From Synechococcus sp. CBW1004 (lineage in GTDB: Bacteria; Cyanobacteriota; Cyanobacteriia; PCC-6307; Cyanobiaceae), in the NCBI RefSeq assembly GCF_015840715.1, contig NZ_CP060397.1, forward strand, positions 2,314,686 through 2,378,685: a DNA stretch of 64,000 nt. The letters run 5' to 3'. The notes under the pieces were generated by a model. That model did not search any database. It saw only the letters and a program-made list of their open reading frames with translations, and had not been told where the DNA came from. Position 1 is the stretch's first letter, and each line of letters begins with the position of its first letter. Shown here in pieces: positions 35,243-42,815 of this stretch. Made by a program: the position numbers and the translations under genes.

Positions 35243-36532
35243 ATGCTGGAACGTATCCATGTGCGGGGGTTCAAATCCCTCCGCGAGGCCACCGTTGACC
35301 TGGCGCCTCTCGTTGTGTTGTTTGGGCCCAATGCGGCAGGTAAGAGCAATCTGCTTGAGGCTCTCCTGCTGTTGTCCAGGCTTGTAGGCGAGCGCACCTT
35401 GAATGAGGCCTTCGCTCCGACGGGGATACGGGGAAATCCCCTGGAGGCCTTTTCTCTGCCCTCAGGTGGCATTGAGGAATTGCTCCATAGCCCCATGCCG
35501 ACCCTGCGGTTGGATGCAGAGATGAGCCTGACTCCGCCGGAAGGTATCAAGCGTAGGCCCGATCTTCTCTCCTACCAGGTCGAAGTTGGAATCCAGCCGC
35601 AAACGGGTCAGCTGTCTGTCCAAGATGAAAGGCTTGAGCTGCTGACGGCCAATCGCAAGCCCCGCTTCTGTAGCGTTGAAAAGACTACACGCGCAAAAGA
35701 AGCCGGCCCTTCAGAGGTTATCGCTATACGACGTAAGGGCTCACCAAGCCATCCCTTCGAGGAGGATGTTGGATTATCACATACCGTGGTTTCGAATCGA
35801 CAATATACAGGTACGGAGCGCTATCCCCTTTTTGATTCCTTGCACCGCGAGATTGGGGCCTGGCGAATCCTCTATCTAGATCCAATGGTTGCGATGCGGC
35901 AACCCGTGCCACCTCGTGACGTCCAGGATATCGGCAGTCGTGGCGAGTGGCTCGTCCCCTATCTCCATCGTCTGATTCATCAACAGCCACATGCTTTTGC
36001 AGCCGTGCGGCGTGTGATCGCCATGGCGATTCCATCCATCACGGACTTGCAGACTGAGCTCAACGAAAAGCGTGGCGAATTGGAGCTCAGGATTCAGATG
36101 GACGGAATCTGGCTTCCTTCGAGGGTGGTCTCGGAAGGCACGCTACGGTTACTGGCGCTGTGTGCCATGGCGGCCAATCCGTTCCAGAAGGGTCTGGTTG
36201 CGTTTGAAGAGCCTGAGAATGGGGTACATCCGCGTAGAATCGAAGTGGTCACCAGACTCTTGGCTCGCACATCCCGCAGCCAGCAGGTCATTGTCACCAC
36301 CCACTCCCCACAGGTGGTCGTTGATATTGTGCGCATGATTAGGGATGGAGAACTGCACGCCAGCCAAGTGCGATTGATTCGCTGTGGCACATCCTCTGAT
36401 GGTTCCACCTACCAAACCTTTAACCCTCTGGGGCCGCTCTTTGACGCCACAGACATCAATGAGGGCTTGATCGCTAGTGACGATGCCAAGGTTCTGCAGG
36501 CAATGACCATTGGAGGCTGGCTGGATGGCTAG
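35243..36532 (+). CDS. AAA-family ATPase of the SMC/OLD-like type (pair 1)
   Basis: A 429-residue ATPase with VRGFKSLREATVDLAPL and Walker A FGPNAAGKSNLLEAL in the first 40 residues, a long middle region, an ABC-like signature region SEGTLRLLALCAM near 295, Walker B LVAFEEPENGVHP near 320 and an H-loop in VIVTTHSPQVV. This is the AAA_21/OLD-like architecture found in phage-defence ATPases such as those of PARIS and OLD. It starts 2 bp after hsdS and overlaps its partner gene by 8 bp. A sensor or regulator role in defence is inferred from context. Confidence 0.85.
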   Translation: MLERIHVRGFKSLREATVDLAPLVVLFGPNAAGKSNLLEALLLLSRLVGERTLNEAFAPTGIRGNPLEAFSLPSGGIEELLHSPMPTLRLDAEMSLTPPEGIKRRPDLLSYQVEVGIQPQTGQLSVQDERLELLTANRKPRFCSVEKTTRAKEAGPSEVIAIRRKGSPSHPFEEDVGLSHTVVSNRQYTGTERYPLFDSLHREIGAWRILYLDPMVAMRQPVPPRDVQDIGSRGEWLVPYLHRLIHQQPHAFAAVRRVIAMAIPSITDLQTELNEKRGELELRIQMDGIWLPSRVVSEGTLRLLALCAMAANPFQKGLVAFEEPENGVHPRRIEVVTRLLARTSRSQQVIVTTHSPQVVVDIVRMIRDGELHASQVRLIRCGTSSDGSTYQTFNPLGPLFDATDINEGLIASDDAKVLQAMTIGGWLDG

Positions 36533-37157
36533 TCGCTTGGTGATCGATATCTTCTGTGAAGACAGTGGACATGAGACCTTCCTTCGCAACCTCATCAAGG
36601 TGCTGGCCAAAGCTGCGGGTGTCTCGACACCTGAGTTGAACCTCCATTCTTCTCGAGGAGGCCATGGCCGTGCCATTGCAGCCCTGAAGGCATGGCAACG
36701 GGCACTGAGCTCCAGTGATCAGCCGCGTGGAGACGCACTGCTCGTGCTGATCGATGCAAATAGTACAGGCTGGCATCCTACGCTTCGCGCCATTCAGAAA
36801 TCTGTCGATTCTTCTCTTTATCCCAGTGTCCTGATCGGTTGTCCCGATCCACATGTTGAGGTTTGGTGTACTGCTGATCCAGCAGCTTTCCAGGCGCTTT
36901 TCAGCGTACCTGTACCTTCTCCTCCTACACAACCGGGGCGGCTTGTCTACAAGCAGTGGCTCACCCAAGCTCTTGAGCACGGCGGAGTCGTTGTCCTCAC
37001 TGACCCAATGGACATTTGTCTCGACCTTCTCCCTGCGATGGACATGGTCAAGGCCTGTCAGAACAACCCCTCCTTGGGGCATCTGGTAGGGGATATCCGG
37101 GCTCTGCTCACCCGCCACCGTCAGACCCAGGTCCAGGCGCCGATATCCAACCCGTGA
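36525..37157 (+). CDS. small partner protein of the ATPase (pair 1), possible TOPRIM/DUF4276-like effector
   Basis: A 210-residue protein beginning ASRLVIDIFCEDSGHETFL, with an acidic residue early in a strand. It also shows ALLVLIDANSTGW near residue 75 (Asp plus Asn) and PDPHVEVWCTADP near 110. Spaced acidic residues after beta strands would suit a TOPRIM-like nuclease fold, as in OLD or AriB effectors, but this is motif-level inference. The ATG at 36525 lies inside the ATPase gene, an 8-bp overlap that indicates coupled translation. It has no close sequence likeness to the DUF4276 partner of pair 2. Confidence 0.65.
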   Translation: MASRLVIDIFCEDSGHETFLRNLIKVLAKAAGVSTPELNLHSSRGGHGRAIAALKAWQRALSSSDQPRGDALLVLIDANSTGWHPTLRAIQKSVDSSLYPSVLIGCPDPHVEVWCTADPAAFQALFSVPVPSPPTQPGRLVYKQWLTQALEHGGVVVLTDPMDICLDLLPAMDMVKACQNNPSLGHLVGDIRALLTRHRQTQVQAPISNP

Positions 37158-37163
37158 GGAGTA

Positions 37164-37309
37164 TCCATCCCCCCCTCTGCGATCAGCTGGAGCAGCAGCT
37201 CAGCCAGGGCGAGGAGAGTCGTCGGGGGCTGCTGGAGGCGGTGCTGCAGGAGGCGTTGGCCGGCAGACTGCCAGAGAGGCCGGAGGAACGCCATGCAGCC
37301 ATCGCCTGA
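37164..37309 (+). pseudogene. displaced 3' end of hsdS
   Basis: After the stop of the partner gene, the bases from 37173 restart the HsdS sequence at LCDQLEQQLSQGEESRRG and continue in frame to EALAGRLPERPEERHAAIA, ending TGA at 37307-37309. This looks like the original C terminus of HsdS, cut off when pair 1 inserted with duplication of 88 bp. It has no start of its own. The last 17 bases overlap the beginning of the next ATPase gene (37293). Confidence 0.82.
37173..37260 (+). repeat. 88-bp direct repeat, copy 2
   Basis: Second copy of the hsdS 3' segment found at 35113-35200, same orientation and one visible mismatch. It marks the right boundary of the inserted pair-1 module (about 35201-37172). 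Confidence 0.95.
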
Positions 37310-38447
37310 GCCGGTCGCACGTCCTGAAGACCAGCAGGACGGCATCCAGGAGATCCATGTTGCCGGCTTCTGTTCCCTCAAGGAGGTTTGCCTTGAGCCT
37401 GGCAGGCTCACCGTGCTGATCGGCCCGAACGGTGCCGGCAAATCCAATCTCCTCCAGGCCTTGCGCCTGATCCCCTTACTGCGGACTCGCTCCCTGCAGC
37501 GCTACGTGGCTGATCACGGTTTCGCGTCCGCTCTGTTGCATTACGGCCCCAAAGCGACGGATGCTGTCGAGCTTGGTGTGGTGATTCGGGATCTGGGTGT
37601 GACCTACCGCTACGAGGCTTGTCTGGCTTTTGCGCCGGGCGACACGCTCTACTTTCAATCGGAAACCGCGGAACGCATCAATCCTGATGGGACTGGCTCA
37701 TTCAGTCAGCTCGGCTCAGGTCATCGTGAGTCACGACTTCAGGATTCTTTCGATCCTGATGATTCCCCCGACCGCCAGGCTCTAGTGGCCCTGAATGCCT
37801 GGCTGGGCCGGATGACCTTCTACCACTTCCACGACACCTCGGCCCAATCCAAGCTGCGCACGCATGCGCGTCGAGAGGACGATCGTTATCCTCGTTCTGA
37901 CGGCTCCAATCTCGCGGCCTACCTGCTCCGCCTGAAGGAGAGCGACGACAGCGCCGATCAGAAGGCCTGGCAGCGGATCAACCGTCACTGCCGCCACATC
38001 GCCCCAGCCATCAAGCAGCTGGATCCTGTGGCGGTCAATGGCAGTGTGCGGCTCGACTGGATCGATGATCGCGACGAACGCTTCGGTTGCCACCAGTTCT
38101 CTGATGGCACACTGCGGGCACTGGCGCTGATCACGGTGCTTTCGCAGCCCAGCGAACGCTTGCCCAGGCTGATCAGCATCGACGAGCCCGAGCTTGGTCT
38201 GCATCCCTCCGCCATTGCCTTGATCACCGAGCTCTGCCGCTCGATCTCACGCCATACCCAGATTGTTCTCTCCACACAGTCCACGGAGCTGCTGGATTAC
38301 TTCAACCCCGATGAGGTGGTGGTGGTGGAGCGGCAGCACGGTGAAACAAAGCTGACAAGGCTGAGCAGTGAAGCCCTGCAGACCTGGCTGGAGGACTACA
38401 GCCTCAGCGAGCTTTACGACAAGGGCGTGATCGGAGGCAAGCCTTGA
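37293..38447 (+). CDS. AAA-family ATPase of the SMC/OLD-like type (pair 2)
   Basis: A 384-residue ATPase with IHVAGFCSLKEVCLEPGRLT and Walker A IGPNGAGKSNLLQAL near residue 48. It also has the signature region FSDGTLRALALITVL near 270, Walker B LISIDEPELGLHPSAIALI near 295 and VLSTQSTELLDYF in the H-loop position. It resembles the pair-1 ATPase in plan but not closely in sequence, so the two are probably independent acquisitions. The start overlaps the displaced hsdS tail, meaning this gene originally followed hsdS directly. Confidence 0.87.
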   Translation: MQPSPEPVARPEDQQDGIQEIHVAGFCSLKEVCLEPGRLTVLIGPNGAGKSNLLQALRLIPLLRTRSLQRYVADHGFASALLHYGPKATDAVELGVVIRDLGVTYRYEACLAFAPGDTLYFQSETAERINPDGTGSFSQLGSGHRESRLQDSFDPDDSPDRQALVALNAWLGRMTFYHFHDTSAQSKLRTHARREDDRYPRSDGSNLAAYLLRLKESDDSADQKAWQRINRHCRHIAPAIKQLDPVAVNGSVRLDWIDDRDERFGCHQFSDGTLRALALITVLSQPSERLPRLISIDEPELGLHPSAIALITELCRSISRHTQIVLSTQSTELLDYFNPDEVVVVERQHGETKLTRLSSEALQTWLEDYSLSELYDKGVIGGKP

Positions 38448-39145
38448 TGGCCGATCCGGTCAGGCGATTGATTGTGGCCGTGGAGGGCTCTACAGAGGAC
38501 AACTTCGTGCGACGGATTCTGCAGCCCCATCTGTGGAGCTATGGGATTGCTGTCTCGTCCACGATTGTTGGCAAAGCCAAGGCAGCTGCAAGAGGCAACA
38601 AGGGGAAGGGTGCTCGTGGTGGCGGTTGCTATTCCGACTGGGAAAGAGACATCCGCAACTGCCTGAAGGACAACCCATCGGGTGACTTCAGGCTGACAAC
38701 CCTGTTCGACCTCTATGGGCTGCCTGATGACTTTCCAGGGCGCGATCGTATCGCCTCAGATCGCAGCCAGGCTGATCGCTGCGATCGCCTGGAACAGGTC
38801 ATGGGAAAGAGGATCGATGACTGGCGATTCATCCCCTATCTGCAACTGCATGAGTTCGAGGCCCTGGTGATGGCCTGTCTTCCTGATCTCGAAACGATCT
38901 ACGACGCTCCAGATCAACTGGCTGGGCTCGCCCGCCTTCAGGCTGAGGTGGCTTCACTGCAGCCTGAAGAGATCAATAATTCCAAGGAAACATCGCCCAG
39001 CCATAGGTTGGAGCGGCTGATTCCTGACTACCGCAAAAAGTTGCATGGGCCTGATGCGATCGAGAAGGCTGGCTTGGCCCATGTGCGAAGCCGTTGCCCT
39101 CGCTTTGACAACTGGCTGACTGGCTTGGAGATGAAGATGTTCTGA
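38447..39145 (+). CDS. DUF4276 family protein, partner of the ATPase (pair 2)
   Basis: A 232-residue protein with DUF4276 landmarks: LIVAVEGSTEDNFVRRIL at the start, TLFDLYGLPDDFPG near residue 85, and FIPYLQLHEFEALVMACLP near 130, the conserved LHEFEALLF-like motif. The ATG at 38447 shares one base with the ATPase stop (TGATG). ATPase plus DUF4276 pairs recur in defence islands and are thought to act like the OLD/AriAB group, with the small protein as effector. That role is inferred here. Confidence 0.85.
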   Translation: MADPVRRLIVAVEGSTEDNFVRRILQPHLWSYGIAVSSTIVGKAKAAARGNKGKGARGGGCYSDWERDIRNCLKDNPSGDFRLTTLFDLYGLPDDFPGRDRIASDRSQADRCDRLEQVMGKRIDDWRFIPYLQLHEFEALVMACLPDLETIYDAPDQLAGLARLQAEVASLQPEEINNSKETSPSHRLERLIPDYRKKLHGPDAIEKAGLAHVRSRCPRFDNWLTGLEMKMF

Positions 39146-39177
39146 CTTCCTTCCGCCTGCGTCTTGATCGCCTGCCA

Positions 39178-40467
39178 TCAGTCCACCATCTCCGGATCCA
39201 GCTCCAGCCCTGGGTAGAGGAAGGCGCGGCTGAGCCGCTGGCAGTCGGCGGGGCTCACCGAAGCTTCGCGCAGGGTGGCTTCCCAGCTGCTGGCCACGGT
39301 GTTGCAGATCCGCGTGGCGATCGCTTCGGCTTCCGCCGGCTTGAGCAGAAAGCGACCGGCCCCGGCCAGGATCGCCCGGCGATTGGCCCAGCGGCTGGGG
39401 CTGCGGTCCACCAGGCCGCAGCCCATGGCCAGGTCGCGGCGGGTCTCGGCTTGCAGCGGTGCGGGGGTGAGGTCGTAGGCGGGGCTGAGCTGCCAGCTTG
39501 TTGACCTGGCCAGCAGCGCATGGTTGCGGGGGTGGTCGTCGATGTTCGAGACCGCGGCGTTGAAGCAGATCCGGCCGAACAGCTCCCGCAGATCCGCCGC
39601 CGGCTGAGCACTGACGCGTCGCAGCTCATCGGCCAGCAGCAGATACGACCACCTGCCGCGATCGGTGGCACTGTCATCCGCCTGCAGCAGGGTGACGGCG
39701 CTGACCATGCGATGGCGCCGGTATCCCGTCTCGCTCCAGTCGCGGTCAAAGCGTTTGACCAGCAGCACATCGGCATCGCCCACTCTGGTGAGGCGGCTTT
39801 CGGCCACCTGCAGCCCGCAGCGGCGGGCCAGCAACAGCAGGCCGTGCTCCACGCGCGGTTGGTTCCAGGTGTCGGAAGGCGCTGGGAACTTGGCCAGCCA
39901 GAGGGCGTTGTCGGCCTCCACGGTGGTCTTGGGGCGGGCGCCGCCCATCGACGTGCCGGCCTGGCCAATCAGCTCCTCCACCTGCTCCAGGGCTGAGCCT
40001 GCTTGGAGGGGTTCCTCGCGGAGGATCGCATCAGCCGCCTGCTTGATGCGCTCCAGATCGAGGGTGCGATGGAAGCGGCGCTGCGGCGCCGGTGGATCAA
40101 CGCCGCGGCCAAAGCCCACCGCACCGCAGCGATCGTCCGGTCCGAGCAGCAGCAGATCGAAATCGCTGGGCTCCCCCAGGCCGCCATGGCGAGCGATCAC
40201 CCGGCGTCCCCAGTGATCCGGCAAGGCATCGCGCAGGGCCCCGAAGAAGCCACCCAGGCGGGCTGTCTCGAAGGGGCCCTGGCGCAGCCTCAGCTGCACC
40301 GGATCGAGCTCCACCGCGTCCTGCCGCTCCCGGTAGCGGCGGCCATAGACGAACGTGCCCACCGGTTGGCCTTGCCGATCACTGCTCTGCGAAAACCGGC
40401 CCGCCGTGACGAACGCCGTGCTGCCCGGCAGGACCACGTAGACGTAGCACTCGAGATCCGATGGCAT
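39178..40467 (-). CDS. hipA: HipA-type serine/threonine kinase toxin
   Basis: A 429-residue protein with an N-terminal HipA_N-like domain (FVYGRRYRERQDAVELDP) and a kinase domain. Visible are GGARPKTTVE (nucleotide loop) near residue 180, LVKRFDRDW near 235, the catalytic loop NIDDHPRNHALL near 320 (Asp and Asn) and the DFG-like LSPAYDLTPAP. In the family such kinases phosphorylate aminoacyl-tRNA synthetases or other targets and are restrained by HipB. The ATG at 40467 follows hipB by 46 bp. A shredded second copy lies at 28150-28333. Confidence 0.88.
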   Translation of the reverse strand: MPSDLECYVYVVLPGSTAFVTAGRFSQSSDRQGQPVGTFVYGRRYRERQDAVELDPVQLRLRQGPFETARLGGFFGALRDALPDHWGRRVIARHGGLGEPSDFDLLLLGPDDRCGAVGFGRGVDPPAPQRRFHRTLDLERIKQAADAILREEPLQAGSALEQVEELIGQAGTSMGGARPKTTVEADNALWLAKFPAPSDTWNQPRVEHGLLLLARRCGLQVAESRLTRVGDADVLLVKRFDRDWSETGYRRHRMVSAVTLLQADDSATDRGRWSYLLLADELRRVSAQPAADLRELFGRICFNAAVSNIDDHPRNHALLARSTSWQLSPAYDLTPAPLQAETRRDLAMGCGLVDRSPSRWANRRAILAGAGRFLLKPAEAEAIATRICNTVASSWEATLREASVSPADCQRLSRAFLYPGLELDPEMVD

Positions 40468-40513
40468 GACAGGAGAGCGCCAGGGCTGGGCAAAGGGGGA
40501 TGGACGAGGCTGA

Positions 40514-40873
40514 TCAGAAGTCGTCGTCGAAGCGTTGACGGCGAGGGGCCTGGCCGGGCTGGCGGGCGGCCTCCAGTGCCTTGCCTTCTGCATCCCGGTC
40601 AGGATCGGCCACCGCCTCCAGCTGATCGAGCAGCCCCAGCACCCAGAGGGCTCCGAGGTAGGCGGCGATGGAGGTGCCGGGCTTGCCACGCTCCACATCA
40701 GCCACGGTGAAGCGGCTCACGCCCATCCGCTCGGCCACGTCCTCCAGGCGCCAGCGGCGCCGCAGCCGGGCGGTACGGATGTTGCGCCCCAGCCGCTGCA
40801 GAGCCTGCTCCAGGGCCGCCGGGGGGTGCTGGACGATGGGACTGAGCTGGGCCAAGGCCGGCGGAACACCCAA
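40514..40873 (-). CDS. hipB: HipB-type antitoxin, XRE-family helix-turn-helix regulator
   Basis: A 119-residue protein with an HTH at about residues 28-60: LGRNIRTARLRRRWRLEDVA then MGVSRFTVADVERGKPG, followed by a dimerisation helix (YLGALWVLGLLDQLEA) and a basic tail. It precedes hipA on the same strand and probably represses the pair. The frame opens with TTG at 40871-40873; no ATG occurs before the HTH, so this or a nearby unusual start must be used. Confidence 0.85.
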   Translation of the reverse strand: MGVPPALAQLSPIVQHPPAALEQALQRLGRNIRTARLRRRWRLEDVAERMGVSRFTVADVERGKPGTSIAAYLGALWVLGLLDQLEAVADPDRDAEGKALEAARQPGQAPRRQRFDDDF

Positions 40874-40945
40874 GACACGTTATGTGATGACATCTTAAGG
40901 GGCTCATGCGTTGCCTGATGGCACCATGACGCCCGAGCAGGAGGC

Positions 40946-42502
40946 ATGCCCTGGGGCTTGTTCTGGGACCCTGGCGATCGCGTCTGGCCGCTCCGCCCGG
41001 ATCCGCCAGGCTGGATCGTCGTTCGTGGCTCCCCGCCGGTGCCCCGTTCATCGAGCCTGAATGCTCAGGTGCTGATCGCCCTGGGCCCCGAGCGCCTGGC
41101 AGAGCTGCTGCTGGAGCTGGCAGGCAGCGACCCAGCGATCAAGCGGCGGATCCGCCTGGCCGTAGCCCAGGCCACCAGTCCCCAGGAGGCCGCCGCGCAG
41201 GTACGCCAGCGCCTGGCCACCATCGGGCGGTCGCAGGGCTTCCTGGAGCGTGAGAAACGCTGGGCGGTACTGCAGGAGCTGGGCCTGCAGCTGGAGGCGA
41301 TCACTGGCCCCATCGCCCAGGCCGAGCCTTTGGCGGCCCGGGAGCTGCTGTGGCAGTTCCTGGAGCTGGGCAACAACGTGCTGGGCCGCTGCGATGACAG
41401 CAGTGGCCTGATGGGTGATCTGTTCCGCCAGGCGATGGGCGAGCTGGGCCGGATCACCGAGGCGGCGCAGCCCAACCCCGCCACGTTGGCGGAGGCGGTG
41501 TTCGAGGCCTTCTGTGACAACGGCTATGGGGTGTTCGACGGGGTGATCCAGCAGGTGAAGCAGGCCCTGGGCCCCGAGGGACTGCAGCTGCTCAAGCGTC
41601 GTTTCGAGCAGCTGGCGGAGCAACCGGTTCCCGTCCCGCCGCGGCAGGAGTGGCAGCAGGTGGGCTGGGGCTCCGGCGGCCCCACCTACGCCCATGAGCG
41701 TGAGGAAAGCTCGCGGCAGTGGACCGTGAAGCTGGGGCTTCAGGAGGTGGCCACGGCGATGGGCGACATCGATGCCTACATCGCCCAGTACACGCCAGAA
41801 CAGCAGGGCTATCCCCGCATTGCCACCGGCATCGCCCGGCGCCTGCTGGCGGTTGGCAGACCAGAAGACGCGCTGGCATTCCTCACCCGAGCCACGCCGG
41901 ATCGTTCCCGCTGGCCGGAGATGGAGTGGGAGGAGACCCACATCGAAACGCTGGAGGCCCTGAAGCGGCAGGACGAGGCTCAGGCCGCCCGTTGGGGCTT
42001 GTTTGCGCGCTGCCTTCGCAGTGACGTGCTGCGGGATTACCTCGATCGCCTGCCGGCCTTTGAGGATGGGCCTGCGGAGCAGCAGGCGATCGAGCAGGCC
42101 CTCGCCCACCCCTCGGTGGATCAGGCACTGAGCTTCCTGATCAGCTGGCCCTCGTCCCTCGCTCGCGCGTCGGAGCTCCTGCTGAACCGCCGCAGCCAGC
42201 TCGATGGCGACCACTACACCCTTCTGGATGCCGCCGCCCAAAAGCTGAGTCAGGCCCACCCCCTCGCGGCCACCATCGCCCTGCGATCCATGGTCGACTT
42301 CACCTTGAGCAACGCGCGCTCCAGCCGCTACGGCCATGCGGCCCGCCATCTGCAGAGTTGTGAGCGCCTTAGCCACCGCATCTCCGACTGGGGGGAGATC
42401 CCGGGCCACGACGCCTACATCGCGGCGATCCGCCGCGATCACGCCCGCAAGAGCGGCTTCTGGAAGCGGATGCAGGAGCTGGGGATGGCTCAGGCAGGCT
42501 GA
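40946..42502 (+). CDS. DUF6880 family protein
   Basis: From about residue 36 the protein follows the DUF6880 pattern: LNAQVLIALGPERLAELLLE, KRRIRLAVAQATSPQEAA, RQRLATIGRSQGFLEREKRW, TPR-like helices in the middle, and the ending HARKSGFWKRM. The helical-repeat build suggests a protein-interaction role; no enzyme motif is visible. The first 31 residues do not resemble the family, so GTG at 41039 is the more likely start than ATG 40946. It is divergent from hipB, and its 3' end lies against a truncated drmD-like gene on the other strand. Confidence 0.75.
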   Translation: MPWGLFWDPGDRVWPLRPDPPGWIVVRGSPPVPRSSSLNAQVLIALGPERLAELLLELAGSDPAIKRRIRLAVAQATSPQEAAAQVRQRLATIGRSQGFLEREKRWAVLQELGLQLEAITGPIAQAEPLAARELLWQFLELGNNVLGRCDDSSGLMGDLFRQAMGELGRITEAAQPNPATLAEAVFEAFCDNGYGVFDGVIQQVKQALGPEGLQLLKRRFEQLAEQPVPVPPRQEWQQVGWGSGGPTYAHEREESSRQWTVKLGLQEVATAMGDIDAYIAQYTPEQQGYPRIATGIARRLLAVGRPEDALAFLTRATPDRSRWPEMEWEETHIETLEALKRQDEAQAARWGLFARCLRSDVLRDYLDRLPAFEDGPAEQQAIEQALAHPSVDQALSFLISWPSSLARASELLLNRRSQLDGDHYTLLDAAAQKLSQAHPLAATIALRSMVDFTLSNARSSRYGHAARHLQSCERLSHRISDWGEIPGHDAYIAAIRRDHARKSGFWKRMQELGMAQAG

Positions 42503-42514
42503 CGTGGGTTGTCT

Positions 42515-42815
42515 GTCCGGCGCGGAGCTTGAGCAGCAGGGCATCGCGCAGCAGCAGCGCTGAGCTTTGGGAGCCGCTGCAAGAAGGTTCGGGGTATCGG
42601 AAGTGAGCGGGTCTTACCGCTTCTGCTTCCAGCGGCCAGAACAGGGTGGCGATCGTCTGATCCCCGCCGCCCAGCGGCCGCAGCCGGAGGACCTGATCCT
42701 GCTTCTCGGCACGGCTCTGGGGCAGGGTCACCCACTCCCGCCCCCGCACCTGCACGATCGAGCCGGGGCTGGGGATGTCGGGCAGCGCTGGGGCCTGAGT
42801 GAGGGTGCTGGTCAT
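42515..42815 (-). pseudogene. N-terminal 100 residues of a DrmD-like (DISARM) SNF2 protein, truncated
   Basis: From ATG 42815 the residues PSPGSIVQVRGREWVTLPQS, VLRLRPLGGGDQTIATLFWP and LLLRDALLLKLRAGQ match the N-terminal domain of DISARM DrmD proteins, which precedes the SNF2 helicase motor. Similarity stops at about 42515, just where the DUF6880 gene ends on the opposite strand; the frame continues to 42369 only as a shadow. About 900 residues, including the whole motor, are missing. The start overlaps the giant helicase stop by 4 bp, so the two were one operon before the deletion. Confidence 0.75.

Noticed and set aside
41048..42544. 498-residue open frame antisense to the DUF6880 gene
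   Set aside because: It mirrors the DUF6880 gene, has no family motif and is His/Gln/Arg-rich as expected for the complement of GC-rich coding DNA.
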